Shown: positions 8,072 to 17,026 of the stretch, one piece after another
Layout: every line of letters starts with the position of its first letter
How positions within the stretch are numbered: the first letter of the stretch is position 1
DNA from: JAHELQ01 sp965603365
GTDB taxonomy: Bacteria; Acidobacteriota; Aminicenantia; UBA2199
Reading direction: 5' to 3'
Assembly (NCBI GenBank): GCA_965603365.1
Contig: CBFDCR010000011.1
Coordinates: forward strand, 1 to 64,000
DNA: 64,000 nucleotides
Notes under the pieces: model-generated
Databases searched by the model: none
Seen by the model: only the letters and a program-made list of their open reading frames with translations
Told to the model about the DNA's origin: nothing
Made by a program: the position numbers and the translations under genes

Positions 8072-10915
8072 ATGAGGTTGAATTTGTTCTGTTTTATTTT
8101 GATTGTGTTACTGGGGGCTTCGTTGACCCTGGGCGGGGTCAAATGGGGGGAAAGCAAAAAAGGGAACGGACAGATTATCTGGTTGTGTAATGGGAAGATC
8201 AGGTGTTCGGTTTTTGTAAAGGAGGGCAGGCTCTCCGGTGATAGATTGGAAGGGGGGGCGCAGTGGCTCTCTCAATTTGGCGCCAAGAGACACGGGATCG
8301 AGACCGACGCCGATTTCGGCATCGATGTCATGTGGACCGGCTGGCGGGCGCCGGGCAAGCAAGACAACGGCGACAACCCGGTTGTTTTTTCAAAGGTTGA
8401 TTTCAGGTTTCAAGAGAGTCAGATGAGGGAACTGCCGGACGGCGGCCGGGCCGTCGATCTCTATTTCAACGGCAGCAGTACCCCTTTCCAGTTAAAGATG
8501 ACCTACCGGCTGGGCCCCGGTGATTTTTATGTCAGGCGGAGACTGGCGGTTCGGGACAGGACCTTTCACAAGCATTTTTTGAGGAAGATATCGGTGCTGG
8601 AGGGAACGATCAGCGGAGAGCGAATAACGGTAGTGAAGGAGGGCGGCTTCGGCCAGCCGGCAGCCTTAACATCGGCTCAGGGGAGCGCCTTCTTCGGGCT
8701 GGAGTACCCGGCCTCCCGGAACCAGATGGAATTTAGTGGCCCCAAACAGGTTAAAATCAGTTGCAACCAGTGGCGGGGCCAAAGGATCGGTAAACAGTGG
8801 ATCGACAGCGACTGGGCGGTCATCGGCCTCGTGCCCGACACCCGGGTAAAGCACTGGTTTTTTCGCTATCTCGACGACATCCGGGTGGCACCGCTGAAAC
8901 CCTACACCCTCTACAACTCCTGGTACGATCTGCGGGCCGCCGATTATCCGTCAAAAGAGCCGCTGCCGGAAGAGAGGGTGATGAATGAAAAAAATGTACT
9001 GCGGATGATCAAGCTGGTCAGGGAGAACATGATTGACAGACACGGCATCCGCCTGGATGCCTTTGTGCTGGACGACGGCTGGGATGTGTACGAAAGCGAC
9101 TGGCTCCTGAGACCGGAACAATTCCCCAATGGTTTGAAGCCCATCACCAGAGAGCTTAAAAAGACCGGCACGGTACCGGGCATCTGGTTCGGCCCCACCG
9201 GCGGTTACTCCGCCCGCATGAAACGGATCAACTGGATGAAGGCCCACAGCTACGAGGTGGTGGGCCTGGGGGATGACGAGACCGTTCATCACAACGCCAT
9301 GCTGTGCCTGGCGGGGGAAAAGTACAGCCGGCTCTTTCGCAAACGGGTGGTAGGCCTGGTGGAGCAGGCGGGGGTCGGTTACTTTAAGTGGGACGGTATC
9401 CAGTTTTCCTGCAGCCAGCCTGACCACGGTCACCCGGTGGGCATCTACTCCCGCCGGGCGGTGCTGGAATCATTGATCGATGCGTGCCGGGCGGTGCGGC
9501 AGCAGAATCCCGACATTTTTTTGAATATCACCTCCGGTACCTGGCTCTCCCCCTGGTGGCTCCAGTATACCAACCAGATCTGGATGGACGGCCGGGACTA
9601 CGGCTATGCCAATGTCCCGGCCCTCAGCCGCCGGGACAGTGCCATGACCTACCGGGACTCGGTGCTCTACGAAGACTTTCAACACAAGGATCTGTGGTTT
9701 CCGGTCGCCAACCTGATGACCCACGGCATTATCAAGGGCAATTTGCAACAACTAGGGGGTGAGTCGGAGCCTATCGACAAGTTTACCGACAACGCCCTGC
9801 TCTACTTTGCCCGCGGCGTCTCCATGTGGGAGCTCTACATCTCCCCCGATTTACTGACCGAGGCCGAATGGCAGGCCATTGCCCGCTCCATCAACTGGGC
9901 CCTGGATCGCTTCCCTATTCTCAAAAACACCGACATGATCGGCGGCAGCCCGGTCAAAGGGGAGACATACGGTTATGTACATTTTGACGGCAATAGGGGT
10001 ATCATCGCCGCCCGCAATCCCTCTGTCCAATCCGGCTTGCTGACGGTAAAGCTGTCCCCTGATTTCGGTCTCGATCCCTACAACCACTCCCTGGTGCTGG
10101 AACAGGTCTATCCGAGCCGCCGGGTTTCGCCTACATTGTACTCTGCCGGGGCAGCGATTCGATTGCCCCTGGGGGGTTACGAGACCGCCATCTACGAATT
10201 GTACCCCCTCGATACAGCCGGTGTGCCGCTGCTGGCGGGAGTCGCCTTTGACGAGGTTAGCCAAAACAATAAAACCTATAATTTAAACGTCTATGAAAGC
10301 GATAAAGCCATCCGTCTCCTCAACCCGGGAAAGGTTAAAAGGATTTTTTATAACGGCGCAGAAGTCCGTCTCCATGAGTTATTCGACCGTTTCACTTCGG
10401 CTCCGAAATCGCCGGAACCGGTTCAAGATTCTCAGATTCGCTTCTCTTCAAAAGGAAATCGCCCCCCTATCACGGTTCAATTCAGGCTGCACGACTCGAT
10501 TAAGGAAGCGAGATTGGCGGTTCTATTGAGAAACACTTCATTATCGAAGGACCCGGCGATGCCGGTATTAAAGTTCCGGCTGAGCGGCAAAGCCGTGGAG
10601 GGGCGAGTGGAGCAGCAGGAGGGGATGTGGGCCTGGTATACCATTCCCCTTAGGAGCGGACAAAATAAGATAAAAATTCAGCTTAAACCTTCAAAAAAAT
10701 CTAACTCATGGAGGGCTTTGGCGACAATCTGGCTAACCGGTCGACAAAGGGAGCCGGCAATTGCCCTCTCCTTTGAACCGGTGGGCGACATTTCTGTCAA
10801 TCGCCCGCTGCCGCCCCGTCCCCGGTCTCCGGGGGAGCGTCCCCTTCATATTAAAATCGGCGGGTTCACTATCGGCAATCCGCAGCAGGGTACTCAACGA
10901 TCTTCCGAAATGTAA
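8072..10915 (+). CDS. Secreted GH36/clan GH-D-like glycoside hydrolase (alpha-galactosidase-like)
   Basis: 947 aa. Residues 1-22 form a signal peptide. A beta-rich N-terminal domain (about 25-280) precedes a TIM-barrel with clan GH-D motifs: FVLDDGWD near residue 329, YFKWDGIQ near 436 whose Asp fits the nucleophile position of GH36 enzymes, and WMDGRDYG near 503 holding the likely acid/base Asp. Residues about 720-947 form an additional C-terminal beta-rich region. The enzyme probably removes alpha-linked galactose or N-acetylgalactosamine outside the cytoplasm; the sugar is not certain. GGAGG precedes the ATG. The gene is divergent from dmsA and ends 11 bp before a convergent gene. Confidence 0.75.
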   Translation: MRLNLFCFILIVLLGASLTLGGVKWGESKKGNGQIIWLCNGKIRCSVFVKEGRLSGDRLEGGAQWLSQFGAKRHGIETDADFGIDVMWTGWRAPGKQDNGDNPVVFSKVDFRFQESQMRELPDGGRAVDLYFNGSSTPFQLKMTYRLGPGDFYVRRRLAVRDRTFHKHFLRKISVLEGTISGERITVVKEGGFGQPAALTSAQGSAFFGLEYPASRNQMEFSGPKQVKISCNQWRGQRIGKQWIDSDWAVIGLVPDTRVKHWFFRYLDDIRVAPLKPYTLYNSWYDLRAADYPSKEPLPEERVMNEKNVLRMIKLVRENMIDRHGIRLDAFVLDDGWDVYESDWLLRPEQFPNGLKPITRELKKTGTVPGIWFGPTGGYSARMKRINWMKAHSYEVVGLGDDETVHHNAMLCLAGEKYSRLFRKRVVGLVEQAGVGYFKWDGIQFSCSQPDHGHPVGIYSRRAVLESLIDACRAVRQQNPDIFLNITSGTWLSPWWLQYTNQIWMDGRDYGYANVPALSRRDSAMTYRDSVLYEDFQHKDLWFPVANLMTHGIIKGNLQQLGGESEPIDKFTDNALLYFARGVSMWELYISPDLLTEAEWQAIARSINWALDRFPILKNTDMIGGSPVKGETYGYVHFDGNRGIIAARNPSVQSGLLTVKLSPDFGLDPYNHSLVLEQVYPSRRVSPTLYSAGAAIRLPLGGYETAIYELYPLDTAGVPLLAGVAFDEVSQNNKTYNLNVYESDKAIRLLNPGKVKRIFYNGAEVRLHELFDRFTSAPKSPEPVQDSQIRFSSKGNRPPITVQFRLHDSIKEARLAVLLRNTSLSKDPAMPVLKFRLSGKAVEGRVEQQEGMWAWYTIPLRSGQNKIKIQLKPSKKSNSWRALATIWLTGRQREPAIALSFEPVGDISVNRPLPPRPRSPGERPLHIKIGGFTIGNPQQGTQRSSEM

Positions 10916-10926
10916 GTGAACTTTTT

Positions 10927-11256
10927 TTACTGCAGGCTCTCTTCAAACGTAATGGTAATTTCAGCGGGTTTGGCCGGAGCCGAAGCGGTGATTTCCACTT
11001 CCCACTGCTCAGGGGTGGTATTGGTTTTTTCCGTAGCGTTTTTCACTTCAGCCTTGAGGCTGCGGGGGTCTCCGGTGCCGCCGGATGAGGGCCTTATAAT
11101 AAGTTTTAAAGTTTTACCGTCCTGCTTCTTTTCAAAGTTATGGGCGGTATGACCCTGGAGAATGATTCTGTCGTCTTCTAAACCTTTAATGGAAATATTG
11201 GTGCCATTCTCGGGGCGGATTTCGTTTTTGATAGTGCCTTTAAACGTGTTAGCCAT
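10927..11256 (-). CDS. Small conserved-looking protein of unknown function
   Basis: 109 aa, without signal peptide or membrane segment. It looks beta-rich: alternating polar/hydrophobic strands such as KLIIRP and WEVEITASA, with an SSGGTGDP loop. I do not recognise the family. GGAGG sits just upstream of the ATG, and an almost ideal sigma70 promoter lies 66-93 bp upstream, so it is probably a real and well-expressed single gene. It converges on the glycosidase gene. Confidence 0.7.
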   Translation of the reverse strand: MANTFKGTIKNEIRPENGTNISIKGLEDDRIILQGHTAHNFEKKQDGKTLKLIIRPSSGGTGDPRSLKAEVKNATEKTNTTPEQWEVEITASAPAKPAEITITFEESLQ

Positions 11257-11321
11257 CGTTTAACCTCCTGTATTTTTTATAAGCCTGAATTTTTCTTTCA
11301 TCACAAAATAGCTAAAACTGA

Positions 11322-11349
11322 ATTATATTAGAATAATCGTTATTGTCAA
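11322..11349 (-). promoter_or_regulatory. Strong sigma70-type promoter with internal dyad
   Basis: On the minus strand TTGACA (11349-11344), a 16-bp spacer and TATAAT (11327-11322) are both perfect consensus. The spacer contains the interrupted dyad AATAA-CGA-TTATT, which could be a repressor site. It drives the 109-aa gene. Confidence 0.75.
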
Positions 11350-11427
11350 GACAAAAACGCTAATGCCCTTGCCATTTTGCCCGGCAGTGTGGTATAAGTA
11401 GGAGAATTGAGTATTGAGGAGCTAAAG

Positions 11428-11808
11428 ATGAAAAAATGTTTTACCTTTGCATTAATAGCCGCCTTGATCCTGGTGGTGTCCTTGAGTGTCGGCTGTCGAA
11501 GGCTCTATAATATAACCGGCACCTGGGTTTTTACCATCTATTTAGAGGGTGATGTCATCGACGTGGTCTACACCTTTGTGGGTGGTAGAGAGTACGGCGA
11601 GGTCATCTACGAAGGCCAGAGCCTGGGCGAATATACGGTGAGCGGCGACAGTGTCAATATTACCCTCCAGTACTACGACGTGGACGACGACTATACCATC
11701 GAGACCTACAGCGGCGGCTTTGATAACCGGAACCAGATGTCCGGTCTTTTCACCATCTATATCGAGGGCTACGGCACCTTTTCCGGCTCCTGGGAGGCCT
11801 ACCGATAG
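11428..11808 (+). CDS. Small lipoprotein of unknown function
   Basis: 126 aa from ATG 11428, chosen because GAGGAG lies just upstream; an upstream alternative at 11407 adds seven residues. The N-terminus has a lysine-led signal peptide ending in a lipobox (SVGC, cysteine near residue 22). The mature part is beta-rich with aromatic repeats (NITGTWVFTI, YTIETYSGGF, GTFSGSWEAY), suggesting a small calycin-like barrel; this is inference. The last ten bases overlap the end of tsaD on the other strand. Confidence 0.72.
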   Translation: MKKCFTFALIAALILVVSLSVGCRRLYNITGTWVFTIYLEGDVIDVVYTFVGGREYGEVIYEGQSLGEYTVSGDSVNITLQYYDVDDDYTIETYSGGFDNRNQMSGLFTIYIEGYGTFSGSWEAYR

Positions 11809-12833
11809 GCTCCGGTCTTGAAGGGAGCCCGGGAATAGGCGTTCAGCAGGGGGTCAAAGTAATCTTTTTCCGGAAGGGCGGTATACTTTTCATACCCCAG
11901 CCAGGCCACCATGGCGGCATTGTCGGTGCAGTAACGGGGGGAGGGCAGATAGAGTTTAACATGTTTTCGGTCGAATTCCTGTTTAAAGGTTTTCCTTAAC
12001 AGCGAGTTTCGGCTGACCCCGCCAGCCACAATCACCGATTTCGGTTCCAATTTTTCGGCAAAGGCGGCGGTCTTTTGCCGCAAATACTCTACCACCGAGT
12101 TCAGAAACGAGGCGATCAAGTCGTAACAGGGCTGGCTGTCCTTCTGTATATTTTCCTGCCGGGCATATCTCAATACCGCCGTCTTGTAGCCGGAAAAAGA
12201 GAAATCTTCCGAGCCGTCGCTCATGCGGGGGATCGTAAAATGATACTTCCCCGCCTCTCCCCTGGTGTACAGTTGGTCCAGTATGGGCCCTCCCGGATAA
12301 CCGAGGCCGAAAAATTTGGCCACCTTGTCCATGACCTCGCCGGCCGCATCGTCCCGGGTCCTGGCCAGCAGTTCGCCTTCGAATTTTGCTTTTCGGTAAA
12401 ACAGCGAGGTATGACCTCCAGATACCACCAGGGCCAGCAGGGGGTATTCAATATCCCTGAAATCGATAAAAGGCGATTCCAGGTGGGCTTCGATGTGGTC
12501 CACCGGTGCGATGGGAATGTGATTGGCAAAGGAGAGCCCTTTGGCAAAGGAGAGCCCGATGAGCAGCGAACCGATCAAACCGGGTCCCTGAGTCAGGGCG
12601 ATTAAATCGATATCGTCGAGTTTCAGGTCGGCAGCAGCCAAAGCCTGCTGGGTCAACCGGTCGATCACCTCGGCGTGGTCGCGAGAGGCGATCTCAGGCA
12701 CCACCCCCCCGTAGCGGGCATGCAGGGGGATCTGGGACTTGATGGCCTCGGCCAGCACCCGGTTGTGCTCGCCCCGCTCCACCACCGCCACAGCCGTTTC
12801 ATCACAGGACGATTCAATACCCAATATATACAT
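11799..12833 (-). CDS. tsaD: tRNA N6-adenosine threonylcarbamoyltransferase
   Basis: 344 aa, the usual length. TsaD transfers the threonylcarbamoyl group to A37 of ANN-decoding tRNAs (t6A) with TsaB/E/C. Visible signatures are LGIESSCDETAVAV at the N-terminus, GGVVPEIASRDH, the metal-binding HIEAH (about residues 109-113), VSGGHTSLF and VAGGVSRNSLLR. An essential housekeeping gene, it marks the boundary between the respiratory region and the glycan locus. A run of eight C (plus strand 12854-12861) lies just upstream. Confidence 0.96.
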   Translation of the reverse strand: MYILGIESSCDETAVAVVERGEHNRVLAEAIKSQIPLHARYGGVVPEIASRDHAEVIDRLTQQALAAADLKLDDIDLIALTQGPGLIGSLLIGLSFAKGLSFANHIPIAPVDHIEAHLESPFIDFRDIEYPLLALVVSGGHTSLFYRKAKFEGELLARTRDDAAGEVMDKVAKFFGLGYPGGPILDQLYTRGEAGKYHFTIPRMSDGSEDFSFSGYKTAVLRYARQENIQKDSQPCYDLIASFLNSVVEYLRQKTAAFAEKLEPKSVIVAGGVSRNSLLRKTFKQEFDRKHVKLYLPSPRYCTDNAAMVAWLGYEKYTALPEKDYFDPLLNAYSRAPFKTGAYR

Positions 12834-12897
12834 ACCCCGATATTACCAGAATTCCCCCCCCTTGACAAATACAATCCTTTGGGGCGGTGGGGCAACT

Positions 12898-12926
12898 TTG
12901 ACAGTATAAGGGGATTTTGCTATACT
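12898..12926 (+). promoter_or_regulatory. Strong sigma70-type promoter of the polysaccharide locus
   Basis: TTGACA at 12898-12903, a 17-bp spacer and TATACT at 12921-12926. It lies about 108 bp upstream of rmlA and is the only convincing promoter I see before the long plus-strand gene run. The leader has two weak inverted repeats: TAGGA/TCCTA at 12936-12940 and 12951-12955, and AGGCT/AGCCT at 12995-12999 and 13010-13014. AGGAGG of rmlA is at 13023-13028. Confidence 0.75.
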
Positions 12927-13033
12927 TACAAAAGCTAGGAGAACCTGATTTCCTACTTGAAATTTTCCATGTTGGGCTGCAGGGCTTTATTTAAAGGCTT
13001 AGGGGCGGGAGCCTATTTTGACAGGAGGATGAA

Positions 13034-13903
13034 ATGAAAGGCATTATTCTGGCCGGAGGACACGGTACCCGGCTCTATCCCATTACCATTCCCGTCTCCA
13101 AACAACTGCTGCCGGTATACGACAAACCCATGATCTATTACCCCCTCTCGGTGTTGATGTTTTCCGGTATACGGGAAATCCTCATTATCTCTACCCCGGG
13201 GGAACTGCCCAGGTTTAAGGAGCTGCTGGCCGACGGTTCTCAATGGGGGCTGTCGTTTTCCTATGCCGCCCAGCCGTCACCCAGGGGGCTGGCGGACGCC
13301 TTTATCGTGGGTGAAGAGTTCATTGCCGATGACAGCGTGTGCCTGGTGCTGGGGGACAACATCTTTTACGGCCAAAACCTGAGAAGTATGCTGAAAGACG
13401 CTGCCGGGCTCCGGGATGGGGCGATCGTGTTCGGTTACTATGTCAATGACCCGCAGCGATACGGGGTGGTGGAGTTTGACCGGGAGGGCAGCGTGATCTC
13501 TATCGAAGAGAAGCCCGGACAACCCAGATCCAACTATGCGGTGGTGGGGCTCTACTTCTACGACAGTGAGGTGATAAAATTGGCCAAAGGGCTGCGGCCG
13601 TCGGGACGGGGTGAACTGGAAATCACCGATCTAAACAACGAATATTTAAAGAGGGGGAAACTAAAGGTTAAACTGATGGGACGGGGCTATGCCTGGCTGG
13701 ATACCGGCACCCACGACTCCCTCATCGATGCCGCCCTGTTTGTAAAGACCATCGAGGCAAGGCAGGGGCTGAGAATCGCCTGTGTTGAAGAGATTGCCTA
13801 TAGAATGGGTTACATCGACAGGGCCCAACTGGAAAAATTGGCCCGGGATCTGGAGAAGAGCGGCTATGGGGAATACCTCTTCAAAATAATCGAGGACAGA
13901 TAG
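13034..13903 (+). CDS. rmlA: Glucose-1-phosphate thymidylyltransferase
   Basis: 289 aa, full family length. RmlA makes dTDP-glucose from dTTP and glucose-1-phosphate, the first step to dTDP-deoxysugars. The N-terminal GGHGTRLYP motif, SKQLLPVYDKPMIYYPL, LGDNIFYGQ and the EKPGQPRSNYAVVGLYFYD block identify it. AGGAGG is six bases before the ATG. It is the first gene after the locus promoter and lies six bases before rmlB. Confidence 0.96.
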   Translation: MKGIILAGGHGTRLYPITIPVSKQLLPVYDKPMIYYPLSVLMFSGIREILIISTPGELPRFKELLADGSQWGLSFSYAAQPSPRGLADAFIVGEEFIADDSVCLVLGDNIFYGQNLRSMLKDAAGLRDGAIVFGYYVNDPQRYGVVEFDREGSVISIEEKPGQPRSNYAVVGLYFYDSEVIKLAKGLRPSGRGELEITDLNNEYLKRGKLKVKLMGRGYAWLDTGTHDSLIDAALFVKTIEARQGLRIACVEEIAYRMGYIDRAQLEKLARDLEKSGYGEYLFKIIEDR

Positions 13904-13909
13904 GCGTAA

Positions 13910-15040
13910 ATGGCTGAAGCAGACGACGTCGTCCGCTCTCCCGGGGCTATCCTGGTTACGGGGGGAGCCGGTTTTATCGGCAGCAATTTTATCCGCTATC
14001 TTTTGAAAAAATCGGGATTTAGAGGCATGGTCGTTAATTTAGATAAGCTGACCTATGCCGGGAATCTCGAAAATTTAGCCGAAATCGACGAGGAGTACGG
14101 CGGCAGCCGTTATTTTTTTGAAGAGGGTGACATCTGTGATTCCGATAGGGTAAAGGGAATTTTGGCCGCCTTCCCGGTGGATACGGTGGTACACTTTGCC
14201 GCCGAGTCCCACGTGGACCGTTCCATTCACGGGCCGGCGGATTTTATCCGCACCAATATCCTGGGAACGTTCTGGCTGCTGGAGAGTATCAGGGAATACT
14301 GGAAAGACCAAAATAACGTCCTGTTTTACCATGTATCTACGGATGAGGTTTACGGCTCCCTGGGGGAGTCCGGTTATTTTTATGAGAACAATTCCTACAA
14401 TCCCCGCAGTCCCTATTCGGCCTCCAAGGCGTCGGCCGACCACCTGGTCAGGGCCTATCACCACACCTATGGCATACCGGTGGTCTTATCGAATTGCTCC
14501 AATAATTACGGCCCCTTTCAGTTCCCGGAGAAGTTGATTCCCCTGATGATTTTAAAGGCAGCCGCCGGTGAGGCTCTGCCGGTCTACGGGGATGGCAAAA
14601 ATGTGCGGGACTGGCTCTTTGTAGAAGACCACTGCCGGGCCATCTGGTCTATTATGCAGAGGGGCAGGCTGGGGGAGACCTACAACATTGGGGGAGAGAA
14701 TGAGAAGACGAATATCGAGATTGTGAACCGGATCTGCGACACCTTAGAGAGGTTATTTCCCCTAAGGAGCAATAGGGCCGTTCGTAATACCGGACCTGGA
14801 ATTAAAGCCTACAGCGACCTGGTCACCTTTGTCAAGGATAGACCCGGTCATGATCGCCGTTATGCCGTCAACTGCGACAAAATCAAAGGGGAGTTGGGCT
14901 GGCGGCCGTCGGTGGACTTTAACGAGGGGCTGGAGATCACCATCGACTGGTATCTGACCCATGCCGATTGGGTAGATCGCATTCGCAGCGGTGAGTATAT
15001 GAAGTGGATGGAGCGGAATTACGGGAAGCGGGGGAGATGA
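13910..15040 (+). CDS. rmlB: dTDP-glucose 4,6-dehydratase
   Basis: 376 aa, slightly longer than usual (about 330-360) because of about ten extra N-terminal residues and an insertion near residue 285. It converts dTDP-glucose to dTDP-4-keto-6-deoxyglucose using NAD. Rossmann motif GGAGFIGS, HFAAESHVDRS, STDEVYGS and the catalytic YSASK (about residue 166) are present. No rmlC or rmlD follows in the window, so the final deoxysugar is open: rhamnose if these genes lie elsewhere, otherwise a different 6-deoxysugar. Confidence 0.95.
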   Translation: MAEADDVVRSPGAILVTGGAGFIGSNFIRYLLKKSGFRGMVVNLDKLTYAGNLENLAEIDEEYGGSRYFFEEGDICDSDRVKGILAAFPVDTVVHFAAESHVDRSIHGPADFIRTNILGTFWLLESIREYWKDQNNVLFYHVSTDEVYGSLGESGYFYENNSYNPRSPYSASKASADHLVRAYHHTYGIPVVLSNCSNNYGPFQFPEKLIPLMILKAAAGEALPVYGDGKNVRDWLFVEDHCRAIWSIMQRGRLGETYNIGGENEKTNIEIVNRICDTLERLFPLRSNRAVRNTGPGIKAYSDLVTFVKDRPGHDRRYAVNCDKIKGELGWRPSVDFNEGLEITIDWYLTHADWVDRIRSGEYMKWMERNYGKRGR

Positions 15041-16140
15041 AGAAGATCGTGCTGACGGTGGGGGCCAGACCCAATTTTATGAAGGCCGCCCCCCTCTATC
15101 GGGTGCTGCAGAGCATTAACCGTTTTTCGACACTACTGCTTCATACCGGTCAACACTACGACTATGAAATGTCCCGGGCCTTTTTTGAAGATCTGGAACT
15201 GCCGGAACCCGATTATCACCTCCAGGTGGGCTCCGATACCCAGGCGGCGCAGACGGCCCGGATTATGATCGGGTTTGAAAAGGTGTTGGACAGGGAAAAA
15301 CCGCAGTTGGTAGTGGTCTTTGGGGACGTGAATTCCACCCTGGCCTGTGCCCTGACCGCCAAGAAAATGGGGGTGCCGGTGGCCCATGTGGAGGCGGGGC
15401 TGCGCAGCTTTGACGAGACCATGCCGGAGGAGATCAACCGGAAGCTCACCGACGCCCTTGCCGATTTATTGTTTACCCCGTCGGCGGAGGGCAGCAAAAA
15501 CCTGGAGCGGGAGGCCGTAGCCGGGGAGCGAATATTTTTCGTGGGCAATATTATGATTGATTCTTTGAGGGCAGTGGGCGAAAGAATTGAGCCGGCATTC
15601 GAAGCCGATTTGTTGGCGGAGTATAAGGTAACGCCCCGGGATTATGGGTTGATCACCCTCCACCGCCCGGCCAATGTGGATGATCAGGCAAACTTACAGG
15701 CGGTTTTTCGGAGCTTAGACAGGATTTCCCGGCAGGTCAAATTGATTTTCCCGGTGCACCCCAGGACGTTAAAAAATATGGAAGAGGCGGGCATCGAAGG
15801 GGGGACAAAAAGCGGCCTGGTGATTACCGAACCGTTAAGGTATAAAGAATTTATCGCCTTAGAAAGGAATGCCGGTTTTGTCCTGACCGATTCCGGCGGT
15901 ATCCAGGAGGAGACCACCTACCTGGGCATTCCCTGCTTCACCCTGCGTCCCAATACCGAGAGGCCGGTCACCATCGAGCAAGGTACCAATCGGCTGGTGA
16001 CCCTCGATAATCTGGAGGCAGAGGTGCTGAAAGTGAACCCGGCGGCTGCTTCCTCCGCCAATCCCCAGCGAAATCGTCCCCCCCTGTGGGATGGCAAGAC
16101 CGCCGAACGAATCGGGGAAATCCTGACAGACATTTTATAG
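15037..16140 (+). CDS. wecB: UDP-N-acetylglucosamine 2-epimerase (non-hydrolysing)
   Basis: 367 aa from the ATG at 15037, which overlaps the rmlB stop as ATGA. It interconverts UDP-GlcNAc and UDP-ManNAc. The motifs GARPNFMKAAPL, LHTGQHYDYEM, HVEAGLRSFD, VGNIMIDSL, VLTDSGGIQEE and the C-terminal TERPVTIEQGTN block match the family along its whole length. Its presence suggests ManNAc or a derivative in the glycan. Confidence 0.95.
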   Translation: MKKIVLTVGARPNFMKAAPLYRVLQSINRFSTLLLHTGQHYDYEMSRAFFEDLELPEPDYHLQVGSDTQAAQTARIMIGFEKVLDREKPQLVVVFGDVNSTLACALTAKKMGVPVAHVEAGLRSFDETMPEEINRKLTDALADLLFTPSAEGSKNLEREAVAGERIFFVGNIMIDSLRAVGERIEPAFEADLLAEYKVTPRDYGLITLHRPANVDDQANLQAVFRSLDRISRQVKLIFPVHPRTLKNMEEAGIEGGTKSGLVITEPLRYKEFIALERNAGFVLTDSGGIQEETTYLGIPCFTLRPNTERPVTIEQGTNRLVTLDNLEAEVLKVNPAAASSANPQRNRPPLWDGKTAERIGEILTDIL

Positions 16141-16155
16141 ACAAAAGGACACGGC

Positions 16156-16998
16156 ATGTTGAAACGACTGCGCAATCTGCTGAAATATTTAAGCTTGAGG
16201 GAATTTTTCAAGTTCTGGAATAGTCTATTCAGGAAGAGAAAGATTGTTATCCAGATGGTGAAAAAGGATTTCCAGCATCAGTTCCTGGGCTCTCTTTTGG
16301 GAATTTTCTGGGCCTTTGTGCAGCCCCTGGTGTTTGTCCTCGTCCTCTGGTTTGTCTTTGCCATGGGCTTTCGGCAGGCTAAGGTGGTGGAGCCGGTTCC
16401 CTTTGTCGTCTGGTTGATGACCGGTATGTTTTGTTGGTTTTTCATTTCCGATGCCATAATCAGCAGTACCGGCGCCATTCTGCAGAACAGTTACCTGGTC
16501 AGAAAAATCAGATTCCAGGTAAACATGCTGCCGTTGGTCAAAATCCTGTCCGCCCTGATCGTACATGTGATTTTTATATTATTCTTGTTCGTGCTGTATA
16601 CGGTAAGCGGCCTCTGGCCAAACCTGTACTGGCTGCAGGTTTTTTACTACCTGACGGCCGCTATTTTCTTGATCCTGGGATTTTCCTGGATCACGTCGTC
16701 GTTGAATGTCTTTGCCCGGGATATCACCCAGGTAATCCAGATCATGGTGCGGATGGGCTTCTGGTTTACGCCGATTTTCTGGAAGGCAGATCAAATGCCG
16801 GATACGGTCCAGTTTTTGGTAAAATTAAATCCCGCCTACTACCTGGTACAGGGATACCGGGACAGTTTAATTTACCAGATATGGTTCTGGCAGCGGCCCT
16901 ATTTAACCCTCTATTTCTGGACGGTCAGCCTGTTGGTGTTTGTGACCGGGGCGCTGGTATTCAAGCGGCTGCGGCCCCATTTTGCCGACGTGCTTTAG
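16156..16998 (+). CDS. wzm: ABC-2 type polysaccharide exporter permease (Wzm-like)
   Basis: 280 aa. Six hydrophobic segments follow an amphipathic N-terminal region. The FLGSLLGIFWAFVQPL motif after the first cytoplasmic helix and WFTPIFW near the end are characteristic of O-antigen/capsule ABC-2 permeases. It pairs with the ATPase gene 28 bp downstream to export undecaprenyl-linked glycan across the inner membrane. AAAGGA lies upstream of the ATG. Confidence 0.93.
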   Translation: MLKRLRNLLKYLSLREFFKFWNSLFRKRKIVIQMVKKDFQHQFLGSLLGIFWAFVQPLVFVLVLWFVFAMGFRQAKVVEPVPFVVWLMTGMFCWFFISDAIISSTGAILQNSYLVRKIRFQVNMLPLVKILSALIVHVIFILFLFVLYTVSGLWPNLYWLQVFYYLTAAIFLILGFSWITSSLNVFARDITQVIQIMVRMGFWFTPIFWKADQMPDTVQFLVKLNPAYYLVQGYRDSLIYQIWFWQRPYLTLYFWTVSLLVFVTGALVFKRLRPHFADVL

Positions 16999-17026
16999 CG
17001 ATTAACGGATTAGCGAGTGAGGTTAT

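Noticed and set aside
12880..12896. GGGCGGTGGGGC as an ops/JUMPstart-like element
   Set aside because: It lies upstream of the promoter and matches only a short G-rich part of the motif.
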